DNA from: Dongia_B sp035539075
GTDB lineage: Bacteria; Pseudomonadota; Alphaproteobacteria; Dongiales; Dongiaceae
Reading direction: 5' to 3'
DNA length: 64,000 nucleotides
Assembly: GCA_035539075.1 (NCBI GenBank)
Contig: DATLJB010000005.1
Location: 124,001 to 188,000, forward strand
Position 1 is the stretch's first letter; every line of letters starts with the position of its first letter. The translations under genes and the position numbers were made by a program. The notes below the pieces were generated by a model. It was not told the DNA's origin. It saw nothing but the letters and a program-made list of their open reading frames with translations, and did no database searches. Of the stretch, positions 32,685-40,753 are shown one piece after another.

Positions 32685-33765
32685 TACATTGGCTTCGATC
32701 TTTCGGCGGGGTGAGTCGAGCCTTTCGGTGCCCATTCTCGATGGTGCGCTGAAACCCAACAACCTGCTCGAACAGGCTCCCGTCCTGGCCGAGCATGCGG
32801 AATTCGAGGATATCGCCCTGGGACCCGACGGCGAGCTCTATGCCGCCTGCGGATCGGCGGTCGTGCGGGTTTCATCGACCGGCGCCATCGCCCAGGTGGC
32901 AAGTTTCGACGGCACCGTGACTGCGCTGGCTTTCCTGCCGGGCGGCGGCCTGTGCGTCGCCCTCGGCTCCCGCGTGGTCGTTGATGCAGCCGCCGCCGGC
33001 CGCCGCGTCATCGAGGGGGCGGAGGGCAAGCCCTTCGTTGCGGTCAATGCCCTGCATGCCGAGGCGGATGGCTCGTTGCTGATTTGCGACGGGTCGGCCG
33101 CACGGCCCTATCCGGAATGGAGCCGCGACCTGATGGAAAAGCGCCGTTCCGGCCGCCTGCTGCGCGTCGGCCGTACCGGCGGCACCGCGACGGTGCTGGC
33201 CGCAGGGCTGGGCTATGCCTTCGGCGCCATGGTGGACGGGCAGGGCCGCACCCTGGTTTCCGAAAGCTGGCGACATCAGGTGAGCGTCGTTGGAAACGGG
33301 CGGGGCACGCCGGCGATTTCGGCCTTACCCGGCTATCCGGCCCGCATGGCGCCCGCCGCCAAGGGCGGGCTTTGGCTGTCGCTCTTCGCCTGCCGCACGC
33401 AGCTGGTGGAATTCGTCCTGCGCGAGAGCGACTATCGCCGCGAAATGCTGCGGACCGTCGACCCGAAATATTGGGTCGCACCGGCGCTGAGTTCAGGCGC
33501 GGATTTCCTCGAGCCGCTGCAAGGCGGTAGCGTCAAGCAAATGGGCATCCTCAAGCCTTGGGCGCCGCCGCGCTCCTACGGTCTGGCCGTTCTCTTCAAT
33601 GCCGATTTCATTCCGGTTCTGTCGCTCCACAGCCGCACCGGCGGCAGGCATCACGGTGTCGTCGCCATTGCCGAGCGCGGTGACGATCTGTTCGTGCTGT
33701 CGAAGGGCGCCGGCCGCATCCTTCGCCTGTCCTTGTCGCAGATCGACGCGGAGATGGTACAGTGA
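32677..33765 (+). CDS. Stand-alone SMP-30/strictosidine-synthase-like propeller protein
   Basis: ATG 32677 overlaps the fusion gene's stop by 8 bases and gives 362 residues. The repeats resemble the propeller of the preceding gene: FEDIALGPDGELYAACGSAV, AFGAMVDGQGRTLVSESW and LPGYPARMAPAAKGGLWLSL match its SPEDVILDNDDNLYCG, LFAESW and YPDNINRASDGNYWLALM. The N-terminal segment is short, without a recognised signal, and predicted soluble. The two propellers probably derive from duplication and may be an enzyme and a regulator or two enzyme variants for the transported compound. Confidence 0.8.
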   Translation: MFDTLASIFRRGESSLSVPILDGALKPNNLLEQAPVLAEHAEFEDIALGPDGELYAACGSAVVRVSSTGAIAQVASFDGTVTALAFLPGGGLCVALGSRVVVDAAAAGRRVIEGAEGKPFVAVNALHAEADGSLLICDGSAARPYPEWSRDLMEKRRSGRLLRVGRTGGTATVLAAGLGYAFGAMVDGQGRTLVSESWRHQVSVVGNGRGTPAISALPGYPARMAPAAKGGLWLSLFACRTQLVEFVLRESDYRREMLRTVDPKYWVAPALSSGADFLEPLQGGSVKQMGILKPWAPPRSYGLAVLFNADFIPVLSLHSRTGGRHHGVVAIAERGDDLFVLSKGAGRILRLSLSQIDAEMVQ

Positions 33766-35255
33766 ACGCTCTCCTCGAATTACGCCAGATTACCAAGATC
33801 TATGCCCGCGCCGCCGCGGTGGAGAACATCGATTTCACGCTGCTGCGGGGCGAGGTTCATGCCCTGCTTGGCGAGAACGGCGCGGGGAAATCCACGCTGA
33901 CCAAGATGATTGCCGGTGTCGTCGCCCCGACCTCCGGCAAGATTCTGCTGGACGGGAAAGAGATCGCGCCGAAGACGCCTTCGGATTCGTTGAAGGCCGG
34001 GATCGCCATGGTGTTCCAGGAGACCAGCCTGGTGCCGTCGATGACGGTGGCGCAGAACCTGTTCCTGGGGAACGAGAAGTTCTTCAACCGCGTGCGCGGC
34101 ATCAATATCGCCGCCCAGCAGTTCATGCAGTCCCTGAGCTTCCAGGTCGACCCGACCCTGCAGGTCGCCTCCCTCGGCGCTGCCAAGAAGCAGATGGTGG
34201 AGATCGCCCGCGCGGTGCTCCTGAAGGCGCAGATCATCGTCTTCGACGAGCCGACCGCGACCTTGACGCCGGAAGAGAAGCGCCATTTCTTCGAGCTGGT
34301 CGGCACGCTGAAAGCGCGCGGCGTCTCCATCATCTTCATTTCTCATGCGCTGGAAGAGGCGCTGGAGATTTCGGACCGCATCACGGTGCTGCGTGACGGC
34401 AAGCTGGTGGTGACGGACCTGACCTCTAACTTCGATCGCGCCAGGATCGTGCAGGCTATGGTCGGCCGCAGCCTGTCGCAAGAACTCTACGGGACGCGCA
34501 AATCCACGGTCCGACCGCCGGGACGCCGCGTCTTGAGCGTGCGCAACCTGCGCGTCGGCAATGTGGTCAAGAACAACTCCCTGTCCGTCTTCGCCGGCCA
34601 GATTACCGGCATATTCGGCCTTGTCGGCTCCGGGCGAACCGAAACCTTCAAGGTCGTCGCCGGCGTCATCAAGCGCGACTATACCAATGGCGGCGAGGTC
34701 TTCCTGGAGGGCAGGGCCGTTCGCTACCGCGTGCCGGCGCAGGGCGTGCGGGACGGCGTCGCCTACATCACGGAAGATCGCAAGGTCGAAGGTTTCTTCG
34801 AGACCATGTCGATCAAGTCCAACATTTTCGTCGGCCTGCTGGCGAAGATCTGGCTCGGCAAGTTCTGGCTGAAGAAGCGGGAGGTCGACACTGTCGGCGA
34901 GTACTGGACGAAGTCGCTGCAGATCCGTGCGGTCAGCAAGGGCGTGCGGGTCATCGAGCTGTCCGGCGGTAATCAGCAGAAAGCTGTCATCGCGAAGTCT
35001 CTGGTTCAGGATCCCGAGCTGATCATCTTCGACGAGCCCACACGCGGCGTCGATGTCGGCGCTATCGCCGAGATCCACCAGATCATCAATCGGCTGGCCG
35101 ACGAAGGAAAGGCCGTCGTGGTGATCTCGTCCTATCTGCCGGAGGTGATGCTGCTGTCCGACCGCCTTCTGGTCGCCCGCCAGGGCAAGGTCGTTGAGGA
35201 ATTCTCGCCGCGCGACGCTACCGAAGAGAAGCTCATGTATGCGGCGGTTCACTAG
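33762..35255 (+). CDS. ABC transporter ATPase, duplicated CUT2 type
   Basis: The 497-residue protein has two ATPase halves. The first has Walker A GENGAGKST (residues 38-46), Walker B IIVFDEPTATLTPEE, a degenerate signature (LGAAKKQMVEIARA) and a switch His in FISHALEE. The second half has a degenerate Walker A (GLVGSGRTE), a canonical LSGGNQQKAVIAKSL and DEPTRGVDVGA. This asymmetric pattern is standard for RbsA/XylG-like ATPases. A GTG start at 33762 overlaps the previous TGA. It energises the importer made by the two permeases and the binding protein. Confidence 0.92.
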   Translation: MNALLELRQITKIYARAAAVENIDFTLLRGEVHALLGENGAGKSTLTKMIAGVVAPTSGKILLDGKEIAPKTPSDSLKAGIAMVFQETSLVPSMTVAQNLFLGNEKFFNRVRGINIAAQQFMQSLSFQVDPTLQVASLGAAKKQMVEIARAVLLKAQIIVFDEPTATLTPEEKRHFFELVGTLKARGVSIIFISHALEEALEISDRITVLRDGKLVVTDLTSNFDRARIVQAMVGRSLSQELYGTRKSTVRPPGRRVLSVRNLRVGNVVKNNSLSVFAGQITGIFGLVGSGRTETFKVVAGVIKRDYTNGGEVFLEGRAVRYRVPAQGVRDGVAYITEDRKVEGFFETMSIKSNIFVGLLAKIWLGKFWLKKREVDTVGEYWTKSLQIRAVSKGVRVIELSGGNQQKAVIAKSLVQDPELIIFDEPTRGVDVGAIAEIHQIINRLADEGKAVVVISSYLPEVMLLSDRLLVARQGKVVEEFSPRDATEEKLMYAAVH

Positions 35256-35315
35256 AGCGCGATCGTCCTAGGCGGCAGCGGACAGGCTTCCACTTAAGAC
35301 GTGAAGCGCGCTCTA
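35253..35315. repeat. 8-bp inverted repeat around the end of the transporter operon
   Basis: TAGAGCGC at 35253-35260 (including the ATPase stop) pairs with GCGCTCTA at 35308-35315, 47 bases apart. It could close a long stem-loop at the 3' end, but the intervening sequence adds little further pairing. Confidence 0.3.
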
Positions 35316-35533
35316 TTACATTGAGTGGCGCTCTGTCCTGCGGGCCCGGCCGTCGGGCGCTTGAGGCCGGCGGGCGGCACAGATCTACCGCCGTTCGCGT
35401 ATTCTGGCGCCTTCACAGATGCGATTGGCTTCGCCGCCGCGCCGGCCTAAAATGGGCCGCATCGGCCGGCAGACCTCATTTCAGGTGGGCGCCGGCTTGC
35501 GCTGCGGCGCCAGAACGAGTTGGGGTTTGTTGA

Positions 35534-36496
35534 ATGGATCTGCGGCAGTTGCGCTATTTCGTGGCGATCGTTGAACACGGATCCTTTTCCAAGGCAGCCA
35601 ATCAACTCCGGGTCGCCCAGCCGGCCCTCAGCCAGCACTTGAGGCATATGGAGGAGGAGCTGGGCGTCACCTTGCTGCATCGCGGCACGCGCGGTGTGCT
35701 GCCGACCGAGGCAGGCGAACGCCTGTTGCAGCGGGCGAAGTCGATCCTGACGGAGTTCGGCGAGTTGCGCGATACCGTCCGCGGCGAAAAGAGCGCGCCC
35801 GTCGGCGAGGTGCGGTTCGGCATGCCGGGGACGGTCAGCGAGCTGCTCAGCGTGCCGCTGATCGAGGCGGCGCAGTTACGCTATCCCAGCGTCCGTATCC
35901 GCATCGCCGAGGCGATGAGCGGCTATATCCTGGACTGGCTGCGGCGCGGCGAGGTCGACCTCGCGATGATCTACAGCACCGCCGATCCCAGCGGGCTTGG
36001 CATACATCATGGCCTTACCGAAGAGCTCTGCCTGTTCGCGACGCCCGATCTCAGCGCTTGCCAGGCGCTGCCGGGGCAGCCGGTGACCCTGGCGGAGGCG
36101 GGCAATCTCGATCTCATCCTGCCCGGTCCCGCCCATGGCCTGCGCGATCTCATCGAGGAGGCCGCGTTATCGGTGAATGTGCCGATCTGGCCGGCGATCG
36201 AAATCGATTCATATGCGCAGATCAAGCAGCTGGCGCAGCGCGGCCGCGGCTATGGTATCCTGCCGCGCACCGCCGTCGCGCGCGAAGTCGAGGCCGGCAC
36301 GTTCAACGCCTGGCCGCTGATCGCGCCGCCCCTGAGCCGCAAAGTCTTCCTGGCCTATTCGACGGAGCGCCCGCTCTCTGCCGCGGTCCGCGCGATCGGC
36401 CAGCTTGCCTGGGAAACCTTGCGCAAACTGGTGCAGGAAGGGGCCTGGGCGGCGACCATTGCCGATGACAGCAACCGTCCGACGCTCTATCCGTGA
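35534..36496 (+). CDS. LysR-type transcriptional regulator
   Basis: The 320-residue protein has a winged helix-turn-helix (MDLRQLRYFVAIVEHGSFSK, then AANQLRVAQPALSQHLRHME) followed by the periplasmic-binding-like effector domain from about residue 90. Effector-domain motifs include RFGMPGTVSELLS and GRGYGILPRTAV. It is closest in style to the Nac/CynR/BenM group. Placed between the importer and the alcohol dehydrogenase, in the same direction, it is a candidate regulator of either. A GAACA-ATTC-TGTTC palindrome lies 72 bases past its stop, upstream of the dehydrogenase. Confidence 0.88.
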   Translation: MDLRQLRYFVAIVEHGSFSKAANQLRVAQPALSQHLRHMEEELGVTLLHRGTRGVLPTEAGERLLQRAKSILTEFGELRDTVRGEKSAPVGEVRFGMPGTVSELLSVPLIEAAQLRYPSVRIRIAEAMSGYILDWLRRGEVDLAMIYSTADPSGLGIHHGLTEELCLFATPDLSACQALPGQPVTLAEAGNLDLILPGPAHGLRDLIEEAALSVNVPIWPAIEIDSYAQIKQLAQRGRGYGILPRTAVAREVEAGTFNAWPLIAPPLSRKVFLAYSTERPLSAAVRAIGQLAWETLRKLVQEGAWAATIADDSNRPTLYP

Positions 36497-36567
36497 ACAA
36501 CCGCAAGCATCCCTGAAGAGGCGCGAAGGCAGGCCGCTGCGGTCATAGCTTTGCCTTATGTGGCTTA

Positions 36568-36599
36568 GAACAATTCTGTTCCTTTCCCTCGACCGGTCG
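36568..36599. promoter_or_regulatory. Palindromes upstream of the alcohol dehydrogenase
   Basis: GAACA-ATTC-TGTTC (36568-36581) and CGACCGGTCG (36590-36599) are two dyads 90-120 bases before the dehydrogenase start. They may be operators for the adjacent LysR or another regulator. Function is inferred only. Confidence 0.35.
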
Positions 36600-36688
36600 G
36601 ATGATATCGTGCCGACAATAAAGATTTCGTGTCCTGCGACGCTGAATGGATCGCGGACGGGACGGTTTGCAGACGGGGAGGAATGGTC

Positions 36689-37750
36689 ATGCAGGGTTGG
36701 GCTGTCGTCGAAATTGGTACGCCTCTGAAAGAGATCAGTGCCCCGACACCTGAGCCGAAAGGCACCGAAGTGCTGGTGGAAGTAACGCATTGCGGCGTCT
36801 GCCATTCGGATCTGTATTTTCAGGATGGCTACTACGATCTCGGCGGCGGCAAGCGCCTGTCGCTGGCCGATCGCGGCGTCACCCTGCCGTTGGTGCTTGG
36901 CCATGAGACGGTGGGACGTGTCGTCAAGCTCGGCCCCGATGCGACCGGCGTCAAAGTCGGCGATCATCGCGTGGTCTATCCCTGGGTCGGCTGCGGCACC
37001 TGCCGTCGCTGCCGCAGCGGGGAGGAACAGCTTTGCCTGAAGCCCGGCACCGTCGGCATCTTCCGCCCGGGCGGCTACGGTTCGCATGTCATCGTGCCGC
37101 GTGGTGAACATCTGGTGCCGCTGGACGGGGTCGATCCGGCTGTTGCGGCGACCTATGCCTGTTCGGGCATCACCGCCTATTCCGCCATCAAGAAGGTAAT
37201 GCCGCTGGCGCCCGACGAGCCTATCGTGATCATCGGCGCAGGCGGGCTCGGCCTGGCGGCGATCAAGATCCTGAAGGCGCTCAAGCATGAAGCGATCATC
37301 GTCGTCGATCTCGACAAGACGAAGCATGCGACCGCGTTGCAGGCCGGTGCGACAGTGGCGGTCGGCGGCAAGGATATCGATGTTACCGCGGAGATCATCA
37401 AGGCGGCCGGAGGTCCGGTCATGGGCGTGATCGATTTCGTCAATGCCTCGGCGACGGCCCGCGCCGGCCTGGACGCGCTGACCAAGGGCGGCACCTTGGT
37501 GCCGGTCGGTCTCTATGGCGGCGACCTAACCTTGTCGCTGCCGATGATGCCGCTGAAGGGCCAGTCGATTCGCGGCAGCTATGTCGGCAGCCTGCAGGAA
37601 CTCCGCGAGCTGATCGAGCTCGCCAAATCCGGGGCGCTTGAGCCCCTGCCGGTCGAGCGCGTGCCGCAGGCCAAGGCGAACGACGCGATCAATCGCGTGC
37701 GCAGCGGCGACGTCAAAGGGCGCCTGGTGCTGGAAGCCCCTTCGTTCTAA
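36689..37750 (+). CDS. Zinc-dependent alcohol dehydrogenase (MDR family)
   Basis: The preferred start ATG 36689 has GGGGAGG about 7 bases upstream and gives 353 residues. CGVCHSD (catalytic zinc Cys) and GHETVGRV lie in the catalytic domain. The structural zinc cluster is GCGTCRRCRSGEEQLC, and the nucleotide-binding turn is IIGAGGLGLAAIK followed by VVDLD, which favours NAD. It oxidises an alcohol to an aldehyde that the aldehyde dehydrogenase encoded just downstream on the opposite strand could take further. A strong stem-loop after the gene separates the two. Confidence 0.9.
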   Translation: MQGWAVVEIGTPLKEISAPTPEPKGTEVLVEVTHCGVCHSDLYFQDGYYDLGGGKRLSLADRGVTLPLVLGHETVGRVVKLGPDATGVKVGDHRVVYPWVGCGTCRRCRSGEEQLCLKPGTVGIFRPGGYGSHVIVPRGEHLVPLDGVDPAVAATYACSGITAYSAIKKVMPLAPDEPIVIIGAGGLGLAAIKILKALKHEAIIVVDLDKTKHATALQAGATVAVGGKDIDVTAEIIKAAGGPVMGVIDFVNASATARAGLDALTKGGTLVPVGLYGGDLTLSLPMMPLKGQSIRGSYVGSLQELRELIELAKSGALEPLPVERVPQAKANDAINRVRSGDVKGRLVLEAPSF

Positions 37751-37814
37751 GGGGCGGAGCCACCGCTGCGGCATCTCTCTCGTATGTGTTGAGGTGCCGG
37801 CGGCTTCATGGTTG

Positions 37815-37849
37815 GGGCGGGAGCGGCCGGAAGGCGGCGGCTCCCGCCC
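37815..37849 (+). terminator. Stem-loop terminator between convergent dehydrogenase genes
   Basis: GGGCGGGAGC (37815-37824) pairs perfectly with GCTCCCGCCC (37840-37849) over a 15-base loop. The short T-rich tail TTGCTGTT follows on the plus strand. It lies 64 bases past the alcohol dehydrogenase stop and just before the 3' end of the convergent aldehyde dehydrogenase gene. Confidence 0.7.
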
Positions 37850-37855
37850 TTGCTG

Positions 37856-39289
37856 TTATCCGTGGCGGTTGATGATGGTTTTCACGGCGGCGAATTCCTC
37901 CAGCGCAAGGAAGCCCTTCTCGCGTCCGTGCCCGCTCTTGCCGCTGCCGCCGAAAGGCAGTTCCACGCCGCCGCCGGCGCCATAGCCGTTGATATAGATC
38001 TGCCCGGCACGCACCTTGCGCGCGACACGCTGCTGACGTCCGCCGTCGCGGGTCCAGATGCCGGCAAGCAGGCCGTAATCGGTGCCGTTGGCGAGCTTGA
38101 TGGCGTCAGCCTCGTCGCTGAAGGAGAGGGCGGCGAGGACCGGACCGAAGACTTCGTCCTTTGCTAGGCGATTGGCGCGCGGCACCGGGCCGAACAATGT
38201 CGGCTTCACGTAGTATCCCCCTGCGGGGACGTCGGCGGCGATGCTGCCCTCGGCGATCACCGGGATGCCGTCTTCCCGCGCGATCTCCATGAAGCGCAGG
38301 ACGCGCTGCTGCTGCTTGGCACTGATGACAGGGCCACATTCAAGGTCCATTTCCGGCGTGCCGGCCCGCATCTGCGCAAAGCGCTCGGCCAGGGCCTTGA
38401 GGAAATCGTCATAGATATTCTCCTGGATCAGGACACGGCTGCCGGCCGAGCAGGTCTGCCCGGTATTCTGCACGATCGCCTTGCAGACGACGGGAATAGC
38501 CGCATCGAAATCGGCATCGTCGAAGACGATCTGCGGTGACTTGCCGCCCAGCTCCAAGGTGCAGGGAACGTAGTTGTTGGCGGCTGCCTGCTGGATCAGC
38601 CTGCCGACCTCCGGCGAGCCGGTGAAGGACACGAAGCCAATGCCGGGATGGCCGGCGAGGGCGGCACCCGCCTCGCTGCCGCGTCCGGTCACCACGTTAA
38701 TGGCGCCGTCGGGAAAGCCGACCTCGCTGGCCAGTTCGGCGATGCGCAGGGCCGAAAGGCAGCCATCCTCCGCCGGCTTCAGCACCACGGCGTTGCCCAT
38801 GGCGAGGGAAGGGGCGAGGGAACGGCCGAACATCTGCGCCGGATAGTTCCAGGGCAATATATGGCCGGTGACGCCATAGGGTTCATGCACCACGGTGACC
38901 GTATAGCCGGCCATGAAGGGGATCACCTGGCCATGTACCTTGTCGGCGGCGGTGCCGTAGAATTCGAAGTAGCGCGCGGTGGTCTCGATGTCGACCCGCG
39001 CGGTGGTCATCGGCTTGCCGGTGTCGGCGGCCTCGATCTTGGTCAATTCATCAAGATGGTCGAGGACACGGGTACCCAGCCGCACCAGCAGGCGGCCGCG
39101 TTCGGTGGCGGTCAGCTTTCCCCAGGCGCCTTCCTGCGCCTGCCAGGCCGCCTTTACGGCGCGGTCGATATCGGCATCCTTCCCGCAGCCGATCGTTTCG
39201 ATCGGCTGGCCGGTGGCCGGCGCCAGGACAGGCAAGGTTTCGTCGTCTGAATTGGCGGTGAGGCGGCCATTGATGAAATGCTGTTTCAT
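37856..39289 (-). CDS. Aldehyde dehydrogenase (NAD(P)+)
   Basis: The 477-residue enzyme has the full ALDH pattern: PWNYPAQMFGRSLAPSLA, FTGSPEVG, LELGGKSPQIVFDDAD with the general-base Glu, and GQTCSAGSR with the nucleophilic Cys. VFGPVLAA and the C-terminal PFGGSGKSGHGREKG follow. It oxidises aldehydes to acids and is in the class of betaine/lactaldehyde-type enzymes. It converges with the alcohol dehydrogenase, so the pair probably completes alcohol-to-acid oxidation for the same substrate. A near-perfect palindrome (39457-39486) sits in its upstream region. Confidence 0.92.
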   Translation of the reverse strand: MKQHFINGRLTANSDDETLPVLAPATGQPIETIGCGKDADIDRAVKAAWQAQEGAWGKLTATERGRLLVRLGTRVLDHLDELTKIEAADTGKPMTTARVDIETTARYFEFYGTAADKVHGQVIPFMAGYTVTVVHEPYGVTGHILPWNYPAQMFGRSLAPSLAMGNAVVLKPAEDGCLSALRIAELASEVGFPDGAINVVTGRGSEAGAALAGHPGIGFVSFTGSPEVGRLIQQAAANNYVPCTLELGGKSPQIVFDDADFDAAIPVVCKAIVQNTGQTCSAGSRVLIQENIYDDFLKALAERFAQMRAGTPEMDLECGPVISAKQQQRVLRFMEIAREDGIPVIAEGSIAADVPAGGYYVKPTLFGPVPRANRLAKDEVFGPVLAALSFSDEADAIKLANGTDYGLLAGIWTRDGGRQQRVARKVRAGQIYINGYGAGGGVELPFGGSGKSGHGREKGFLALEEFAAVKTIINRHG

Positions 39290-39607
39290 GTATCTTCCCG
39301 AAAAATCCGTTCGAAGGCGATCTGCAGATCGACATCGCTGCCGGCACTACGCCGCCTATCCTGACGGACCTGGCAACCGCCGGCGCTTCGGTCGATTGGA
39401 GATGGAGACGGGCAGCAGAATGGCGCGCATTCCCCGGCGCGAATACTGAAGAAATAGCTATAACCCTTAGAGCGACGGGCTATAGCGCCACCGCAGTGCA
39501 GCAGTGATCGAGTTAACGTTTCAATATATGATTTATCGCGAAATCCTATTTGACTTCATGGGTGGATGGGCGAGTTTCAGGAGCGAAACTTGTATCTTGG
39601 GCCGCGC
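39290..39607. other. Divergent control region between aldehyde dehydrogenase and the CoA-transferase operon
   Basis: These 318 bases hold no credible gene. The left half is GC-rich. The right half contains the inverted repeat at 39457-39486 and an AT-rich segment (about 39511-39555) that probably contains the promoter of the CaiB operon. Confidence 0.5.
39457..39486. promoter_or_regulatory. Near-perfect 10-bp inverted repeat, possible operator
   Basis: GCTATAACCC (39457-39466) and GGGCTATAGC (39477-39486) match at 9 of 10 positions around a 10-base spacer. The site lies between two divergent genes, a natural position for a regulator of both. Confidence 0.5.
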
Positions 39608-40753
39608 ATGACAGATGCTTTGAAGGATGTCCTCGTTATCGCTCTGGAACAGGCGGTCGCTGCCCCCATTGCGACCGGTCGCCTGGCCGACGCCGGTGCC
39701 CGGGTGATCAAGCTGGAGCGGCCGGAAGGCGATTTCGCGCGGGGCTATGACGATTATGTCCTCGGCCAGTCGTCCTATTTCGTCTGGATGAATCGCGGGA
39801 AGGAATCCTGCCGCGTCGATCTGCGCAAGCCGGAAGATCTGGCGCTGGTGGAAGCGATGATCGCCAAGGCCGATGTCTTCGTGCAGAACCTGGCGCCGGG
39901 TGCGACCGAGCGCCTTGGACTTGGCAGCGAGGATCTGCGCCGGCGCTTCCCGAGGCTCATCACCTGCGACATCAGCGGGTATGCCCCAGGCACGCCAAGC
40001 TATTACCGCAAGGCCTATGACCTGCTGGTGCAGGCGGAGGTCGGGCTTGCCTATGTGACGGGAACGGATGTCTCCGGACCGAGCCGGGTCGGCATCTCGA
40101 TCTGTGATATCACCACTGGCCAGGCTGCCTATGCCGCGATACTCGAGGCATTGATCAGGCGCGCGCAAACCGGAAAGGGGGTGCACTTGCAGGTCTCGCT
40201 TTTCGACACCATCGCCGATTACATGAACGTCCCGTATCTGACGCGCCGCTATGGCGGCCAGGAGCCGTCGCGGTTGGGCCTGGCGCATCCTTCGATCGCT
40301 CCTTACGGCAATTTCCGCCTGCGCGACGGCAGCGTGCTGCTGTCGATCCAGAGCGAGCGCGAATGGAAGATCTTCTGCCTCGACGTGCTGCGGGACGAGA
40401 TGCTGTTCGCCGACAGCCGCTTCGACAGCAATGTGAAGCGGGTCCGGAATCGCGCGGCGCTCGATGCGCGCATCGGGGAGAAGCTCGTCGCGCGCTCGGC
40501 TGCCGAGGTTACCGCGATACTGGAAGAGGCGAAGATTGCCTTCGGCTTGGTATCGACCATGAGCGATCTGCTGAAGCATGAAAGCGCCACCGTTCTTCCG
40601 GTGGCGACCCCCGCCGGAACGGTGGAGGTGCTGGCGCCGCCCGTCATCGTCGATGGCGAGCGCCCGGCACTGGGCCGCGTGCCGGCCCTCGGCGAGCACG
40701 ACGCGGCCCTGCGCCGGGAATTTTCGGTTGACGGGAGCGTTGCCGCGTCATGA
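39608..40753 (+). CDS. CaiB/BaiF (family III) CoA-transferase
   Basis: ATG 39608 gives 381 residues. VIKLERPEGDFARGYDD and NRGKESCRVDLRKPEDLAL in the N-terminal Rossmann part, and FVQNLAPGATERLGL, are standard for the family. AYDLLVQAEVGL carries the aspartate that forms the acyl-CoA anhydride intermediate. The enzyme moves CoA between carboxylic acids, as in mesaconate, itaconate, formate/oxalate or succinate-linked transfers. The last codons overlap the next gene (ATGA). Being first in the operon with MaoC-like and CitE genes suggests a C5 dicarboxylic acid as acceptor. Confidence 0.88.
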   Translation: MTDALKDVLVIALEQAVAAPIATGRLADAGARVIKLERPEGDFARGYDDYVLGQSSYFVWMNRGKESCRVDLRKPEDLALVEAMIAKADVFVQNLAPGATERLGLGSEDLRRRFPRLITCDISGYAPGTPSYYRKAYDLLVQAEVGLAYVTGTDVSGPSRVGISICDITTGQAAYAAILEALIRRAQTGKGVHLQVSLFDTIADYMNVPYLTRRYGGQEPSRLGLAHPSIAPYGNFRLRDGSVLLSIQSEREWKIFCLDVLRDEMLFADSRFDSNVKRVRNRAALDARIGEKLVARSAAEVTAILEEAKIAFGLVSTMSDLLKHESATVLPVATPAGTVEVLAPPVIVDGERPALGRVPALGEHDAALRREFSVDGSVAAS

